A stretch of 64,000 bases of DNA from Hyphomonadaceae bacterium (GTDB taxonomy: Bacteria; Pseudomonadota; Alphaproteobacteria; Caulobacterales; Aquidulcibacteraceae). Below are positions 34,645 through 44,496 of this stretch, piece by piece (positions within the stretch are counted from its first letter, which is position 1; each line of letters starts with the position of its first letter). The translations under genes were made by a program, and so were the position numbers. The notes below the pieces were generated by a model. That model saw nothing but the letters and a program-made list of their open reading frames with translations. It did no database searches and was not told the DNA's origin. Location: contig JAHBYF010000001.1 of assembly GCA_019636095.1 (NCBI GenBank), positions 1 through 64,000 on the forward strand. The letters run 5' to 3'.

Positions 34645-36360
34645 TTGATCTCCGCTCAAAGAGCCAGAACCCGCGCCCGCCATCGGGCTAAATATGCCCC
34701 GGCGCTCGAACTCACCGCCGGCGATGTCCTCCAGTGCCGCGACGAAGACGAAGCCCCGTTCGAGCCGCCGCCAGCCGATGATATTTTCGGCTTGGCTGAA
34801 TGCGAGGCTGAACACGAAGAAACGCTGTTTGCCGATCAGGACGAAGCGCCTTTCGATCCGCCCGAATTCGAAGACGAGCCGGTTTTCAGCGCCCCAGCGC
34901 AAGTGGCGACAAAACCCGAACCCATTGTCGCTCCGCCAATTGTCGAAGCCCCGCCCCCAAAGGATCGCCCGCTTCCAGCCATTTCGATCTTCGCTGCCTG
35001 GGATCGCCCCGAAGCCGAAGCCCTGATGCGCGAACTCGCCGCCGACCAACGATTGGCCCGCACCGATATGCATATTTCCAGAGGCGGCATCGATGCGGCC
35101 ATCGCCCATGGGCACGCAGATCTCTTTTTGCTGGACACCACTCTCGATGGCGCAGCCATGCTCGCGGCCCTGGATCGGGTCCGGGCCGTCGCCCCCAAAG
35201 CCTGCATCGTCATCCTCGGCGCCGTAAACGATATCGCTTTGCTGCGCGAACTCGCGGCCCGTGGCGTCAGTGACTATATCGTGCCCCCAGCAAAAGCCGG
35301 CGATATCGCCCGTTCGCTCTGCGCCCTGTTCGCCGATGTCGAAACCGCCAAGACCATCGCCGTTATTGGCGCCCGCGGCGGCATTGGCGCTTCGACGATT
35401 GCGCGAAACATCGCCTGGTCGATCGCCGAACGGCAGCGGCAAAAAACAACGCTGGTCGATCTCGATCTTTCGTTCGGGTCGGCGGCGGCAAGCTTCCGCC
35501 AAGACATCCGTCTTTCTGTGCGCGATGTCGCCGACGCCGAAGATTGTGAAAGCGCTTTGGCTTCAGCGTTGCTTTTGCCGACGCCAAATCTGCAATTGCT
35601 CCCTGCCCCCGTCACAACCGCCGAACTCGAGATCGAACCGGCGGCGTTCGATCAGCTGATCGCCAATGTCCGCCGCACAGCGACCTATGTCGTCATGGAC
35701 TTGCCGCATGCTTGGGAGCCGTGGGTGCGTGCGGCTTTGCGCGAGGCCGACGAGGTGATCATCGTGGCCGGGCCCGATCTCGCGAGCCTGCGTAACGCCG
35801 ACAATATGCTGAAATTGCTGCGCTCCGAACGCGACAAGGTGAGCGCGCCAAATGTCGTGATCTCAATGAGCGGCGCGCCGAAACGCCCCGAGATTCCGGA
35901 GAAGGATTTCACCGAAGCCATTCGCGTTAAGCCACTCCTGTCCTTCGCTTTCGAGCCCGAACTGTTCGCCTCGGCAGAGATGGACGGCCAGACGATCTAT
36001 GAGGCTGCGCCCGATTCAAAAGCGGCGCTGCAACTCGACATGCTGGCCTCGATGCTGACTGGCCACGAACCCGCATCACAACCAACGCCAATAAAGGTAG
36101 CGGCCAAAGCGGAGGCGGCGCCGCTCCCGGTTCTGGAGCTTGTCACGCCGGCCCCAGCGCCGCGCCGCAGGCAGAGGCCAGCTCGAACCGGCTTCGTCGC
36201 TTTGCAGGAACCAGTTCCGCAGCAGAAGCGCCGCTCAACCGGTTTGGTGCGTGCAATTGCGGCCGTTGCTGCACTTGTCGCTGTTGGGGTTTGGTATGCA
36301 GGCCAGCACGATCTCGCAGATGTCGACGCCGCCCACCTTGTGAGCGCATTCAGGGCCTAG
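34645..36360 (+). CDS. CpaE-like ATPase with C-terminal membrane helix
   Basis: 571 residues from a TTG start that is uncertain; no better in-frame start with a ribosome site was found. An acidic Pro-rich N-terminus (~20-115) is followed by a receiver-like domain (~118-235), then a MinD/ParA-type ATPase whose deviant P-loop is GARGGIGASTIARN (~241-255), with LVDLDLSFGSAA after it. This order is that of the Tad/Cpa pilus localisation protein CpaE. Unlike typical CpaE it ends in a membrane helix (VRAIAAVAALVAVGVWY) and is not next to other pilus genes here. Confidence 0.75.
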   Translation: MISAQRARTRARHRAKYAPALELTAGDVLQCRDEDEAPFEPPPADDIFGLAECEAEHEETLFADQDEAPFDPPEFEDEPVFSAPAQVATKPEPIVAPPIVEAPPPKDRPLPAISIFAAWDRPEAEALMRELAADQRLARTDMHISRGGIDAAIAHGHADLFLLDTTLDGAAMLAALDRVRAVAPKACIVILGAVNDIALLRELAARGVSDYIVPPAKAGDIARSLCALFADVETAKTIAVIGARGGIGASTIARNIAWSIAERQRQKTTLVDLDLSFGSAAASFRQDIRLSVRDVADAEDCESALASALLLPTPNLQLLPAPVTTAELEIEPAAFDQLIANVRRTATYVVMDLPHAWEPWVRAALREADEVIIVAGPDLASLRNADNMLKLLRSERDKVSAPNVVISMSGAPKRPEIPEKDFTEAIRVKPLLSFAFEPELFASAEMDGQTIYEAAPDSKAALQLDMLASMLTGHEPASQPTPIKVAAKAEAAPLPVLELVTPAPAPRRRQRPARTGFVALQEPVPQQKRRSTGLVRAIAAVAALVAVGVWYAGQHDLADVDAAHLVSAFRA

Positions 36361-36363
36361 GCC

Positions 36364-37041
36364 CTATTCAACTTCCCAATCGAGTTCGCCACGCAACTCT
36401 GGCGGCACTTGTTCGCACAACGCCGCTGTGAGCTCTGCCTGCGTCTTGTTGCGCGGCGCCCGGATGACGAAGTTGATGCGGTTCTTACCAAAGGAGCGAT
36501 ATTCGCTGATCAGCTTGCAACCGAGCGCAGCGAGCGTGACACGATAGGCGTCGGAAGCTTCCCGCACTTTGCCTTTTGGGACCTCGTTGATTTCAAGCTC
36601 GCAGACGGGGTGGCCGTCAAAGATGTAGATAAGCACCCACGAAAAGATCGTCGCCATCACCGCGAAGTGCGGCAGGTTCAAGCCGGCGATCAAACCAATC
36701 AGCGTCACCATGATGAGCCGGCCGGTGTCGCGAGTTGAAGCGGCGTCGGTGCGGAAGCGCATGAGGCCGCCGAGCCCGAAAATAACGAAGCCGACAACCA
36801 TGCCGTATTCGAGCACTATTTCACCGACCACCGCGCCGACGAGCGCGTACATGATCAGCACCTTCGGCAGTTCAGCCTCTGCGCGAGTATCCACCGTGCG
36901 CGCCGTGGTTGGGTGAAAGGCGATCACTGCGCCAAGGAGGGTCGCGAGGATCAGCGCCAAAAACGATTGCGTGAGCGCGTCGGTATCGAGGAACCCGGCC
37001 CAGCCGATCGAGGGGAGCTCCCGCGTCATATCGCCGAACAT
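36364..37041 (-). CDS. DUF4956/MgtC-like membrane protein
   Basis: 225 residues. Four to five membrane helices in the first ~145 residues include GEIVLEYGMVVGFVIFGLGGLMRFRTD and DTGRLIMVTLIGLIAGLNLP, the Arg-containing signature shared by MgtC-like and DUF4956 proteins. A soluble ACT-like alpha/beta domain follows (CELEINEVPKG to the C-terminus). The function may be ion or polymer related; it is unproven. It is convergent with the CpaE-like gene, three bases apart. Confidence 0.7.
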   Translation of the reverse strand: MFGDMTRELPSIGWAGFLDTDALTQSFLALILATLLGAVIAFHPTTARTVDTRAEAELPKVLIMYALVGAVVGEIVLEYGMVVGFVIFGLGGLMRFRTDAASTRDTGRLIMVTLIGLIAGLNLPHFAVMATIFSWVLIYIFDGHPVCELEINEVPKGKVREASDAYRVTLAALGCKLISEYRSFGKNRINFVIRAPRNKTQAELTAALCEQVPPELRGELDWEVE

Positions 37042-37200
37042 GCTTAGCCGCCCCTGCCAATCGATTGCGCAATCAAGCGCTTGCCGGCCACCGAAGCCAA
37101 GCCCATCGGGGGTTTAGATGAACCGAACCTGAGGCGAAAAGACCAATTCTGGGCAAAGCGAACCCTTTTTTCCGCCATGCGTTTCCGGCAGATGACCCAC

Positions 37201-37836
37201 ATGAACAGACGCTTCGCTCTTTTGGGCCTTTCGGCCCTCATGCTTGCACCCCTTGCCTATGCGCAACAGGCGACTCCAACCGTCCTAGAAGACGCGGCGC
37301 GAGCCGAGGGATTGGCGCTCGCCAACCGTTCGCTCAATGCAGTGCAGCGCCTGCAAGGCCGTTTCGTGCAGCAATCGCCGGGCGGCGCGCGCGCGACCGG
37401 AATGTTCTACCTGCAACGGCCTGGGCGTCTACGTTTTGAATACGATCCGCCAGCGACCTTGCTTATCGTTGCCGACGGCAGCGTTGTCTCCATGCGCGAC
37501 ACCGAATTGCGTACGACCGAACGCACGCCGATCCGTTCGACGCCGCTCAACATTATTCTTGGCCAAACCATCAATCTTGAGCGCGACGCTCGCGTGTTGC
37601 GCGTTTCGCGCGCCGGACCGTGGCTGTTGATCACCGCGCGGGATCGCGCAGGCCAAACTGATGGCCAGATCACGCTTCAGTTCTATGGTCCCAACGCCGA
37701 ACTCCGCTCCTGGGACGTCATCGACGCAACCGGCGCCCGCACGCGGATCACGCTTTCGGACATCACTCAGCCGGCAAGCTTCGACCGAAGCCTATTTAGG
37801 CTGGAGGATGTCCTTTCCAACCGGCGGCGCCCGTAA
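37201..37836 (+). CDS. lolA: LolA-type outer-membrane lipoprotein carrier
   Basis: 211 residues with a clear signal peptide (MNRRFALLGLSALMLAPLAYA, cleaved before QQA). Upstream ATG codons at 37177 and earlier only extend it. The mature part has the LolA pattern: AVQRLQGRFVQQSPGG, GMFYLQRPGRLRFEYDPP, then a C-terminal strand ITLSDI. It carries lipoproteins across the periplasm. The ftsK-lolA-xthA order is conserved in alphaproteobacteria, here with four genes inserted after ftsK. Confidence 0.88.
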   Translation: MNRRFALLGLSALMLAPLAYAQQATPTVLEDAARAEGLALANRSLNAVQRLQGRFVQQSPGGARATGMFYLQRPGRLRFEYDPPATLLIVADGSVVSMRDTELRTTERTPIRSTPLNIILGQTINLERDARVLRVSRAGPWLLITARDRAGQTDGQITLQFYGPNAELRSWDVIDATGARTRITLSDITQPASFDRSLFRLEDVLSNRRRP

Positions 37837-37880
37837 TCGAATTGAGGCGAAGCTAGGCAAGGAATTTAGTTAGCAAATCC

Positions 37881-37909
37881 TTGATTTTTTCGCCTGTGTG
37901 GCGTATATG
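37881..37909 (+). promoter_or_regulatory. Strong sigma-70-type promoter of the small RNA
   Basis: TTGATT at 37881-37886 and TATATG at 37904-37909 are separated by exactly 17 bases. Transcription would start near 37916, within the non-coding interval between lolA and xthA. Confidence 0.6.
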
Positions 37910-37915
37910 CAACGT

Positions 37916-38068
37916 GAGCCGCCGCTCATCCCCCTGGATGGCGTCATCCCCCCGCTGACAGATCCAGCGCGGCAGCTTTGCCGGACTCCCCTGCCGGCGA
38001 AACTGCGCCCCCTCAAGGCGCAACACGGAGGCCCGGTCGCGGACTGCGAACGGGCCTCTTTGTATTTT
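37916..38068 (+). ncRNA. Candidate small RNA with four C-rich hairpin loops
   Basis: About 153 bases from the predicted start to the end of a U tract. Four consecutive hairpins expose C-rich loops: CATCC/GGATG with loop CCCT (37927-37940), GTCA/TGAC with loop TCCCCCCGC (37943-37959), TTTGCCGG/CCGGCGAA with loop ACTCCCCTG (37977-38001), and TGCGCC/GGCGCA with loop CCCTCAA (38004-38022). An alternative CTGGAT/ATCCAG pairing encloses the second. A terminator closes it. C-rich loops of this kind pair with Shine-Dalgarno sequences in known alphaproteobacterial regulators. No long reading frame is present. It could alternatively be an attenuating leader of xthA. Confidence 0.6.
38028..38068 (+). 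terminator. Rho-independent terminator of the small RNA
   Basis: GAGGCCCG (38028-38035) pairs with CGGGCCTC (38051-38058), with an inner TCGC/GCGA stem, followed by TTTGTATTTT. It lies 27 bases before the xthA ATG, so it separates the small RNA from xthA or attenuates it. Confidence 0.8.
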
Positions 38069-38094
38069 CGGGCCAAGGCGGCACACACGCTCCG

Positions 38095-38886
38095 ATGCTG
38101 AAAATCGCGACTTGGAACATCAACTCCGTGCGGCTGCGCATTGGCATGGTGTGCCGCTTCCTGGGGGAAGCGAAGCCTGACGTACTTTGCCTGCAGGAAA
38201 TCAAATGCCGGGACGGCGAGTTTCCGGCGAAGGCGTTCAAAGAGGCAGGCTACGAGCACATGCACGTGGCCGGCCAGAAGGGCTGGCACGGCGTCGCCAT
38301 TGTTTCACGTGTGAAGCTGGAGCCGGTGGAAGCGCCAGCGATTTGCCCGAAGAAAGAAGCGCGCATCGCAGCGGCGCTGATCGATGGCGTGGAGGTGCAC
38401 AATCTCTATGTGCCGGCGGGCGCGGATGTGCCGGAGCTGACGAACCCGAAGTTCGTCCACAAGCTCAACGTGCTCGACAAAATGAAGACGCTCTACAAGA
38501 AGCGCAAAGGCAAGACGCCGACAGTGTTGGTGGGCGATCTCAACGTGGCGCCGGGGGAGTTTGACGTTTGGAGCCATAAGCAATTGCTGAACGTGGTTTC
38601 GCACACGCCGGGCGAAACGGATCGACTGAACGCGGTGCGCGATCTCGGCGGTTTCGTCGATCTGGCGCGCGCGCATAGGCCCGACCCGGAAAAACTCTTC
38701 ACCTGGTGGAGCTATCGCAGCCCCGATTGGACGAAGAACAATCGCGGCCGCAGGCTCGATCACATCTGGGCGACAGCCGACGTCGCTGTGACCTCACAAG
38801 CGCCAGCGTTTCATATCCATGTTCCGGTGCGTTCATGGGAGCGACCGAGCGATCATGTTCCCGTTGTCGCGGGCTTCAAACTCTAG
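38095..38886 (+). CDS. xthA: Exodeoxyribonuclease III (XthA)
   Basis: 263 residues from the ATG at 38095; the frame's upstream extension crosses the terminator hairpin. Catalytic landmarks are WNINSVR, LQEIKC (metal Glu), GDLNVAPGEFDV (Asp and Asn), RRLDHIWAT and SDHVPVV (the Asp-His pair). It is a base-excision-repair AP endonuclease and 3'-5' exonuclease. Confidence 0.92.
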   Translation: MLKIATWNINSVRLRIGMVCRFLGEAKPDVLCLQEIKCRDGEFPAKAFKEAGYEHMHVAGQKGWHGVAIVSRVKLEPVEAPAICPKKEARIAAALIDGVEVHNLYVPAGADVPELTNPKFVHKLNVLDKMKTLYKKRKGKTPTVLVGDLNVAPGEFDVWSHKQLLNVVSHTPGETDRLNAVRDLGGFVDLARAHRPDPEKLFTWWSYRSPDWTKNNRGRRLDHIWATADVAVTSQAPAFHIHVPVRSWERPSDHVPVVAGFKL

Positions 38887-38958
38887 AGATTCGTCGCGCG
38901 CTGATTGAGACGCCGAATTGCGACGCTAAAGTGCAGGCAAGCAATACGGGGACAAGTC

Positions 38959-40809
38959 ATGCAGATCTCACGCCGCATCGTTCTTGGCGCAGGTGCGGCG
39001 AGCGCCGCGGTTTTAGCAGGTTGCGCGTCAGACGGCGCGACCAATGCCGGCGGCGCCGCTGACCCAGTCGCGCGGATGAATGCGGTGCTCGATCGCGCCG
39101 TCGCAAATTCGCTGCGGCGATCTCCCGAGCGCTGCACCAGCCTTGGCCTGACCGAAGAACGGGCGGGCTATCACTTCATTGACCAAGTCAGCGACGCCTC
39201 AAAGCAGGCCGCGCGCGAAGCGCGAGAGCAAACGCGGGCGTCATTGAATGAACTACAGACGATAAATCGCGAGGCGCTGCCGGCGCGTGATAAGGTGACG
39301 TACGACGTCGTCACGACGGCGTGGTCGAACAACCTCGCAAGCGCGGCATTTGAGGTCGGTGGCGGCGCGGGTGCGCCTTATGTTGTGACGCAACTCACCG
39401 GCATTTATCGCTCAATGCCGAATTTCCTGAACGAACAGCATCCGTTGCGCACGGCCGATGAAGTCGAAGGCTATGTCCGCCGCGTGAACGGCTTTGTCGG
39501 CCAACTTGATGCGGAAGCCGCGATCATCGCCGAGGATGCTAATGCCGGTGTTATCCCGCCCGACTTCGTGATCGACAAAGCGATTGGGCAACTGACGCGG
39601 TTTGCCGAAGGCGGCGCCAGCCAGAACTTGCTGGTGCAGTCGCTGGCGCGGCGTTTACCGGAAGCGCAAGGCGTACCCGAAAGTGCGCGGGCTGGTTACA
39701 TTTCGCGGACCGAAGCAGCCGTGAACGACGGCGTCATCCCAGCTGTGCACCGCCAAATCGAAGCGCTGCAACGCATTCGACCGCATGCAACGCATGATGC
39801 GGGCATTTGGCGTTTGCCCCACGGCGCTGAAATGTATGCCGCGGCGCTGGTTTCGCGCACGACCACGACGATGTCGCCGGATGAAATCCATGATGTTGGC
39901 CTCGAACTCATCGCCCAGCTCAACGGCGAGATGGATTCGATCCTGCGCGCAGAGGGGTTGACGCGCGGCAGCGTGGCGGAGCGAGTGCAGGAGATTTCGC
40001 GCCGCCCGGATCAGCTCTACCCAAACACCGATGCAGGGCGCGAACAGATTCTGGCCGATCTGAATGCGCAGACCCGCGAGATCGTCGCGATGATGCCGCG
40101 GGCGTTCAACACGCTTGCGAGGGCGCAGCTGGAAATTCGCCGCGTGCCGCCATTTACCGAAGCCGGTGCGCCTGGCGGTTACTATCAACGCGCGGCGCTC
40201 GATGGCTCACGGCCGGGCGCCTACTTCATCAACCTGCGCGACACGAGTGAATGGCCGAAGTTCACACTGCCCACACTGAATTATCACGAAGGCGTGCCAG
40301 GCCATCACTGGCAGATTTCGATTCAACAGGAATCGGGGGAGATACCGTTCATTCGCAGCGCCATGCTCGGCTTCAGCGCGTTCAGCGAAGGCTGGGGCCT
40401 ATATGCAGAACAGCTCGCCGACGAGTTGGGCGCGTATCAGAACAACCGCCTTGGCCGGCTTGGATATCTGCAATCGGCGACGTTCCGCGCGTCGCGTCTG
40501 GTTTGCGACACGGGTTTGCACGCGAAGCGCTGGACACGCGAGCAGGCAATCCAATCGATGATGCAGGCCACCGGTGATTTGGAATCGTCCGTGACGACCG
40601 AGATCGAGCGCTATTGCGTTCAGCCGGGCCAAGCGTGCGCCTACATGATCGGGCGTCAGGCGATTAATCGTATCCGGCAGCAAGCTACCGACAGGCTGGG
40701 TGCGCGTTTCGATCTCAAGAGCTTCCACGACACGATGCTGGCGAACGGCGCGGTGCCGCTTTCGGTTCTCGACCGCGTGCTCGCGGATTGGGCGACGGCG
40801 CAGGGTTAA
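38959..40809 (+). CDS. DUF885 family lipoprotein, putative zinc peptidase
   Basis: 616 residues from the ATG at 38959. The N-terminus combines a twin-arginine pair (SRRIVLGAG) with a lipobox (LAGC), so it is probably exported folded and lipidated. The DUF885 signature LNYHEGVPGHHWQI is present near 450, with a downstream EGWGLYAEQLADELG block. Both are the metal-binding parts of this family, which includes peptidase-like proteins. The substrate is unknown. Confidence 0.85.
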   Translation: MQISRRIVLGAGAASAAVLAGCASDGATNAGGAADPVARMNAVLDRAVANSLRRSPERCTSLGLTEERAGYHFIDQVSDASKQAAREAREQTRASLNELQTINREALPARDKVTYDVVTTAWSNNLASAAFEVGGGAGAPYVVTQLTGIYRSMPNFLNEQHPLRTADEVEGYVRRVNGFVGQLDAEAAIIAEDANAGVIPPDFVIDKAIGQLTRFAEGGASQNLLVQSLARRLPEAQGVPESARAGYISRTEAAVNDGVIPAVHRQIEALQRIRPHATHDAGIWRLPHGAEMYAAALVSRTTTTMSPDEIHDVGLELIAQLNGEMDSILRAEGLTRGSVAERVQEISRRPDQLYPNTDAGREQILADLNAQTREIVAMMPRAFNTLARAQLEIRRVPPFTEAGAPGGYYQRAALDGSRPGAYFINLRDTSEWPKFTLPTLNYHEGVPGHHWQISIQQESGEIPFIRSAMLGFSAFSEGWGLYAEQLADELGAYQNNRLGRLGYLQSATFRASRLVCDTGLHAKRWTREQAIQSMMQATGDLESSVTTEIERYCVQPGQACAYMIGRQAINRIRQQATDRLGARFDLKSFHDTMLANGAVPLSVLDRVLADWATAQG

Positions 40810-41015
40810 CCGGTCGAGGATCTTGCCGTCTGATCATTTCGAGGACGTCAGCTACGCAAACCTGCCTTTCAAATCGGATTGCTACCGGTGTCATTCGCGT
40901 ATGGGCGGGTACGTCACAGTGGTTCAGCGAAGGCGTTTGACATAAAGACGCGCAACAACACTTTGGGATGAAACGCGACTGGAGCGCCGCTGACGCCGGC
41001 GCCTGGAGGGATTCC

Positions 41016-42914
41016 GTGACTAAAGACATCGCCGGCCTGCACCCCGCCCCGACGAAGCACAAAAAACTGATTGCCTGGGTCGAAGAAATCGCGGCGCTGA
41101 CCAAGCCGGACCGCGTCTATTGGTGCGATGGGTCGGAAGCTGAGTGGAAGCGTCTGACGGGGGAACTCGTCGCGGCTGGCACGCTGAAGCAGCTCAACCC
41201 TGAAGCGCGCCCCAACTCCTTCTATGCGGCCTCCGATCCGAAGGATGTCGCCCGCGTCGAAAAGCAGACCTACATCTGCCCCGAGAACAAGATCGACGCC
41301 GGCCCGACGAACAATTGGATGGCGCCGGCTGAAATGCGCTCCAAGCTGGGTTCGCTGTTCGATGGCTGCATGCGTGGGCGCACCATGTACGTGGTGCCAT
41401 TCTGCATGGGGCCGCTGGGCTCAAAAATTTCGCAGCTCGGCGTAGAGATCACGGATTCCGGTTACGTCGCCGCTTCGATGCGGATCATGACACGCATGGG
41501 CAAAGGCGCGCTCGATGAGCTCGGCGAGGATGGTTTCTTCGTGCCGGCGGTGCACACGCTCGGTGCGCCGTTGCAGCCTGGCCAGAAAGACGTCGCCTGG
41601 CCGTGCAACGAAGAGAAGTGGATCGTGCACTTCCCTGAAACGAGGGAAATCTGGAGCTACGGCTCGGGCTACGGCGGCAATGCACTGCTCGGCAAGAAGT
41701 GCTTTGCGCTGCGTATCGCTTCGGTGATGGCGCGCGATGAAGGTTGGCTCGCCGAGCACATGCTCATCCTCAAGCTGACGAACCCGAAGGGCGGCGTGAA
41801 GTATGTCGCCGCCGCGTTCCCGTCAGCATGCGGCAAGACCAATCTCGCCATGCTGCAGCCGACGATCCCCGGCTGGAAAGCGGAAACCATCGGCGACGAC
41901 ATTTGTTGGATGCGCTTTGGCGACGATGGCCGACTCTACGCGATCAACCCGGAAGCGGGTTTCTTTGGCGTTGCGCCCGGGACCGGCGCGAAGACCAACA
42001 AGTCGGCGCTCGACACGCTCCATTCCAACACGGTGTTCACCAACGTTGCGCTGACCAAGGACGGCGACGTGTGGTGGGAAGGCCTGACCAAAGAACCGCC
42101 GTCTGGCCTCACCGATTGGCAAGGCAATCCGTGGTTGCCGGATTCGAAGTTCCCGGCCGCGCACCCGAACTCACGCTTTGCCGTGCCCGCCGGCCAATGC
42201 CCGGTGATCGCGCCCGAGTGGGAAGATCCTGCCGGCGTGCCGATCGATGCGATCCTGTTCGGTGGCCGCCGCGCGAGCGCGGTGCCGCTGGTGACAGAAG
42301 CGTTCGACTGGGCGCACGGCGTGTTCCTGGCGTCAAACGTCGCCTCGGAAGGCACGGCGGCGGCAGAGAACAAGGTCGGCGAACTGCGCTACGATCCATT
42401 CGCGATGCTGCCCTTCTGCGGCTACAACATGGGCGATTACTTCGCGCATTGGCTGAAGGTCGGAGAGCGGCAAGGCGCGCAACTGCCAAAGATCTTCTTC
42501 GTCAACTGGTTCCGCAAAGACCAGGACGGCAAGTTCATCTGGCCAGGCTTCGGCGACAATGCCCGCGTCCTGAAGTGGATCAGCGATCGCTTGGATGGCA
42601 AAGCTGAAGCGCGCGAAACCGCAATTGGCTTGGTGCCGGCAAAGGGCGCGCTCGACACGAGCGGCCTGACGATCAGCGACGACGCGATGCAGGTGCTGAC
42701 CAATGTCGATCTCGACGTTTGGGGCGAAGAAGCTGACCTCATCCCGGCGCACTACGAGAAGTTTGGCGACCGCCTCCCGCAGCGTTTGTGGGATGAGTAC
42801 GCCGCCTTGATCGAGCGCCTGGGCGAAGCGCGTTCTGGCAAGCCGATGAAAGCCGCCGCTGCACGCGCTGCCGCTGCGCCGCGGCGCGTCTCGGATCGCC
42901 CGACCGCGTCGTAG
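41016..42914 (+). CDS. pckG: Phosphoenolpyruvate carboxykinase, GTP-dependent
   Basis: 632 residues from a GTG at 41016 that has GGAGG six bases upstream; the in-frame ATG at 40968 lacks a ribosome site and is the alternative. Landmarks of the GTP class are [44 protein letters not shown], the P-loop [11 protein letters not shown] and [10 protein letters not shown], and [11 protein letters not shown]. It makes phosphoenolpyruvate from oxaloacetate for gluconeogenesis. A good terminator follows. Confidence 0.95.
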   Translation: MTKDIAGLHPAPTKHKKLIAWVEEIAALTKPDRVYWCDGSEAEWKRLTGELVAAGTLKQLNPEARPNSFYAASDPKDVARVEKQTYICPENKIDAGPTNNWMAPAEMRSKLGSLFDGCMRGRTMYVVPFCMGPLGSKISQLGVEITDSGYVAASMRIMTRMGKGALDELGEDGFFVPAVHTLGAPLQPGQKDVAWPCNEEKWIVHFPETREIWSYGSGYGGNALLGKKCFALRIASVMARDEGWLAEHMLILKLTNPKGGVKYVAAAFPSACGKTNLAMLQPTIPGWKAETIGDDICWMRFGDDGRLYAINPEAGFFGVAPGTGAKTNKSALDTLHSNTVFTNVALTKDGDVWWEGLTKEPPSGLTDWQGNPWLPDSKFPAAHPNSRFAVPAGQCPVIAPEWEDPAGVPIDAILFGGRRASAVPLVTEAFDWAHGVFLASNVASEGTAAAENKVGELRYDPFAMLPFCGYNMGDYFAHWLKVGERQGAQLPKIFFVNWFRKDQDGKFIWPGFGDNARVLKWISDRLDGKAEARETAIGLVPAKGALDTSGLTISDDAMQVLTNVDLDVWGEEADLIPAHYEKFGDRLPQRLWDEYAALIERLGEARSGKPMKAAAARAAAAPRRVSDRPTAS

Positions 42915-42935
42915 GCTCCGAAACAGATCAAAGTT

Positions 42936-42974
42936 GAAACGGCCGGTGGTTTTGAACTGCCGGCCGTTTCTTTT
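42936..42974 (+). terminator. Rho-independent terminator of pckG
   Basis: GAAACGGCCGG (42936-42946) pairs with CCGGCCGTTTC (42960-42970) around a 13-base loop and is followed by TTTT. It also lies at the convergent 3' end of the flippase gene. Confidence 0.9.
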
Positions 42975-42981
42975 CGGCCCA

Positions 42982-44496
42982 TCAAGGCGAGGCGGGTTTG
43001 CCGCGTCGTATGAGGCGGGGAAGTTCGGTTCGGATGAGGCGGATACTGTCGGCCATTGTGGCGCGCCCACGCCTGAAGACGGCGACCGTTCCCCAAGCCG
43101 TGGCGTACGCAGCAATGCCGCTTGCGGCGATCTGGATGAGTTCGTTGTGGAACGGCAGGCGCTGCAATGCGCTCACGACAAAGAACGCGCCGCCTGCTCC
43201 CGCCGCGAATGGCGCGGCGCTTAGATAAAGATCCGCCATGCGGATCGGGCCGCGGCGCGTGACCCACCACCAGAGCGCCGGCGCACGGATGAGCAGATCG
43301 CTGATGCCGAACGCGGCTGCCACGCCAAGCGCGCCCCATCTCAGGCCCACCACGAACGAGATGAGGCTCGTCACTGTGCTGAAGGCGCTCCAGATCAAAT
43401 AGTCACGCATGCGGGCTTGGCTGATGAAGAGCTGGTCCATGGTCATGCTCACCGGGCGATGGAGCGCCGCAAGTGTGAGCCAGGCAAAGATCGGCGCGGC
43501 GGGCGCCCATTGGTCGCCGATCACGAACGGCACCAGGACCGGCGCTGTGACGCCAACGGCGACGACGCCGGGCGTCATGAACAGCATAAGTTGCCGGATG
43601 ACGCGCAGATAAGCGGAGCGATAGCGGTCGCCCTCTTCGTTGAGGCGCGAAAGGATCGGCAGCAAAAGTTGCTGCAACACCGTGTTGATGCGCTGGATCG
43701 GCACGATGGCAAGCTTGTTGCCGCGATCGTAGTGGCCGAGACCAACGCCGCCTACGTAACGGCCAATCAGTACACTATCGGCCTCGCGCGCCATCACCGT
43801 TGCGCCATCGGCGAGCATCACGGCGCCGCCGAATCTGTAGAAGTGCAACAGGTCTTTGAACGAGGGCTTCTCGCGCGGAATCCAGCCGACGCCGAGCCAG
43901 ACGCCCACGACGCTCACAATCTGCTGAGTGGCTGCGCCGAGCACGAGCGACCAATAACCGGCGCCGAGCAAAGCAGCGACCAAGCTCGCGGCGAAACCCA
44001 ACGCCATACCGACGGCGCTGATCATCGCAACCCAGCCGAACTTCATCTGCCGGTTCAGCAACGCCTCGTGCACGTTCATCAGGCCGGTCAGGATGAGGAA
44101 CGACGAGCAAACAGCTGCGACCACCCCGGCGCGCGGGTCGTGGTAGAACGATGCAACGAACGGTGAGGACGCGAGCATGATCGCCGCCGCGGCGCAGCCG
44201 GCGATCTGCGTGATCCAGAACAGCCCGGTCACTTGTTCGCGCCGTAGCCCCGGCGCCTGAATGATGGCTTGGCTGATGCCGAAATTGAGGATGAGCGCGG
44301 AGATCGAGACCAGAGGATCAATCATCGCGTAGATGCCATAGTCGATCGGCTGCAGCAGGCGCGGAAGCACGAGAAGCGATGCGGCCTGGAATGGCAGCTT
44401 CAGCAGTTGAGCAACACCGATGGCGAGCGCGCCGTTAACGGCATGGGTCTGCATCGACCCATCCCTCGCCTCGAAAATCGGATCGCCGCCGCTCAT
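42982..44496 (-). CDS. Wzx-type polysaccharide/lipopolysaccharide flippase
   Basis: 504 residues from MSGGDPIFE; the frame extends upstream but without conservation. About 12-14 membrane helices are seen, with the MOP-superfamily start ALAIGVAQLLKLPFQAASLLVLPRLL, then ADGATVMAREADSVLIGRYVGGVGLGHYDRGNKLA, typical of the WzxC-like oligosaccharide flippases. It would move lipid-linked sugar units across the inner membrane. No glycosyltransferase genes are adjacent. Confidence 0.85.
   Translation of the reverse strand: MSGGDPIFEARDGSMQTHAVNGALAIGVAQLLKLPFQAASLLVLPRLLQPIDYGIYAMIDPLVSISALILNFGISQAIIQAPGLRREQVTGLFWITQIAGCAAAAIMLASSPFVASFYHDPRAGVVAAVCSSFLILTGLMNVHEALLNRQMKFGWVAMISAVGMALGFAASLVAALLGAGYWSLVLGAATQQIVSVVGVWLGVGWIPREKPSFKDLLHFYRFGGAVMLADGATVMAREADSVLIGRYVGGVGLGHYDRGNKLAIVPIQRINTVLQQLLLPILSRLNEEGDRYRSAYLRVIRQLMLFMTPGVVAVGVTAPVLVPFVIGDQWAPAAPIFAWLTLAALHRPVSMTMDQLFISQARMRDYLIWSAFSTVTSLISFVVGLRWGALGVAAAFGISDLLIRAPALWWWVTRRGPIRMADLYLSAAPFAAGAGGAFFVVSALQRLPFHNELIQIAASGIAAYATAWGTVAVFRRGRATMADSIRLIRTELPRLIRRGKPASP

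Noticed and set aside
38302..38315. GTTTCACGTGTGAA in xthA as a parS site
   Set aside because: The right half does not match the parS core; likewise GTTTCACGTCAGCG inside leuS at about 49490. These were treated as chance half-sites.
42333..43115. 260-codon minus-strand frame across the end of pckG
   Set aside because: Antisense to the conserved C-terminus of PEP carboxykinase and crosses its terminator.
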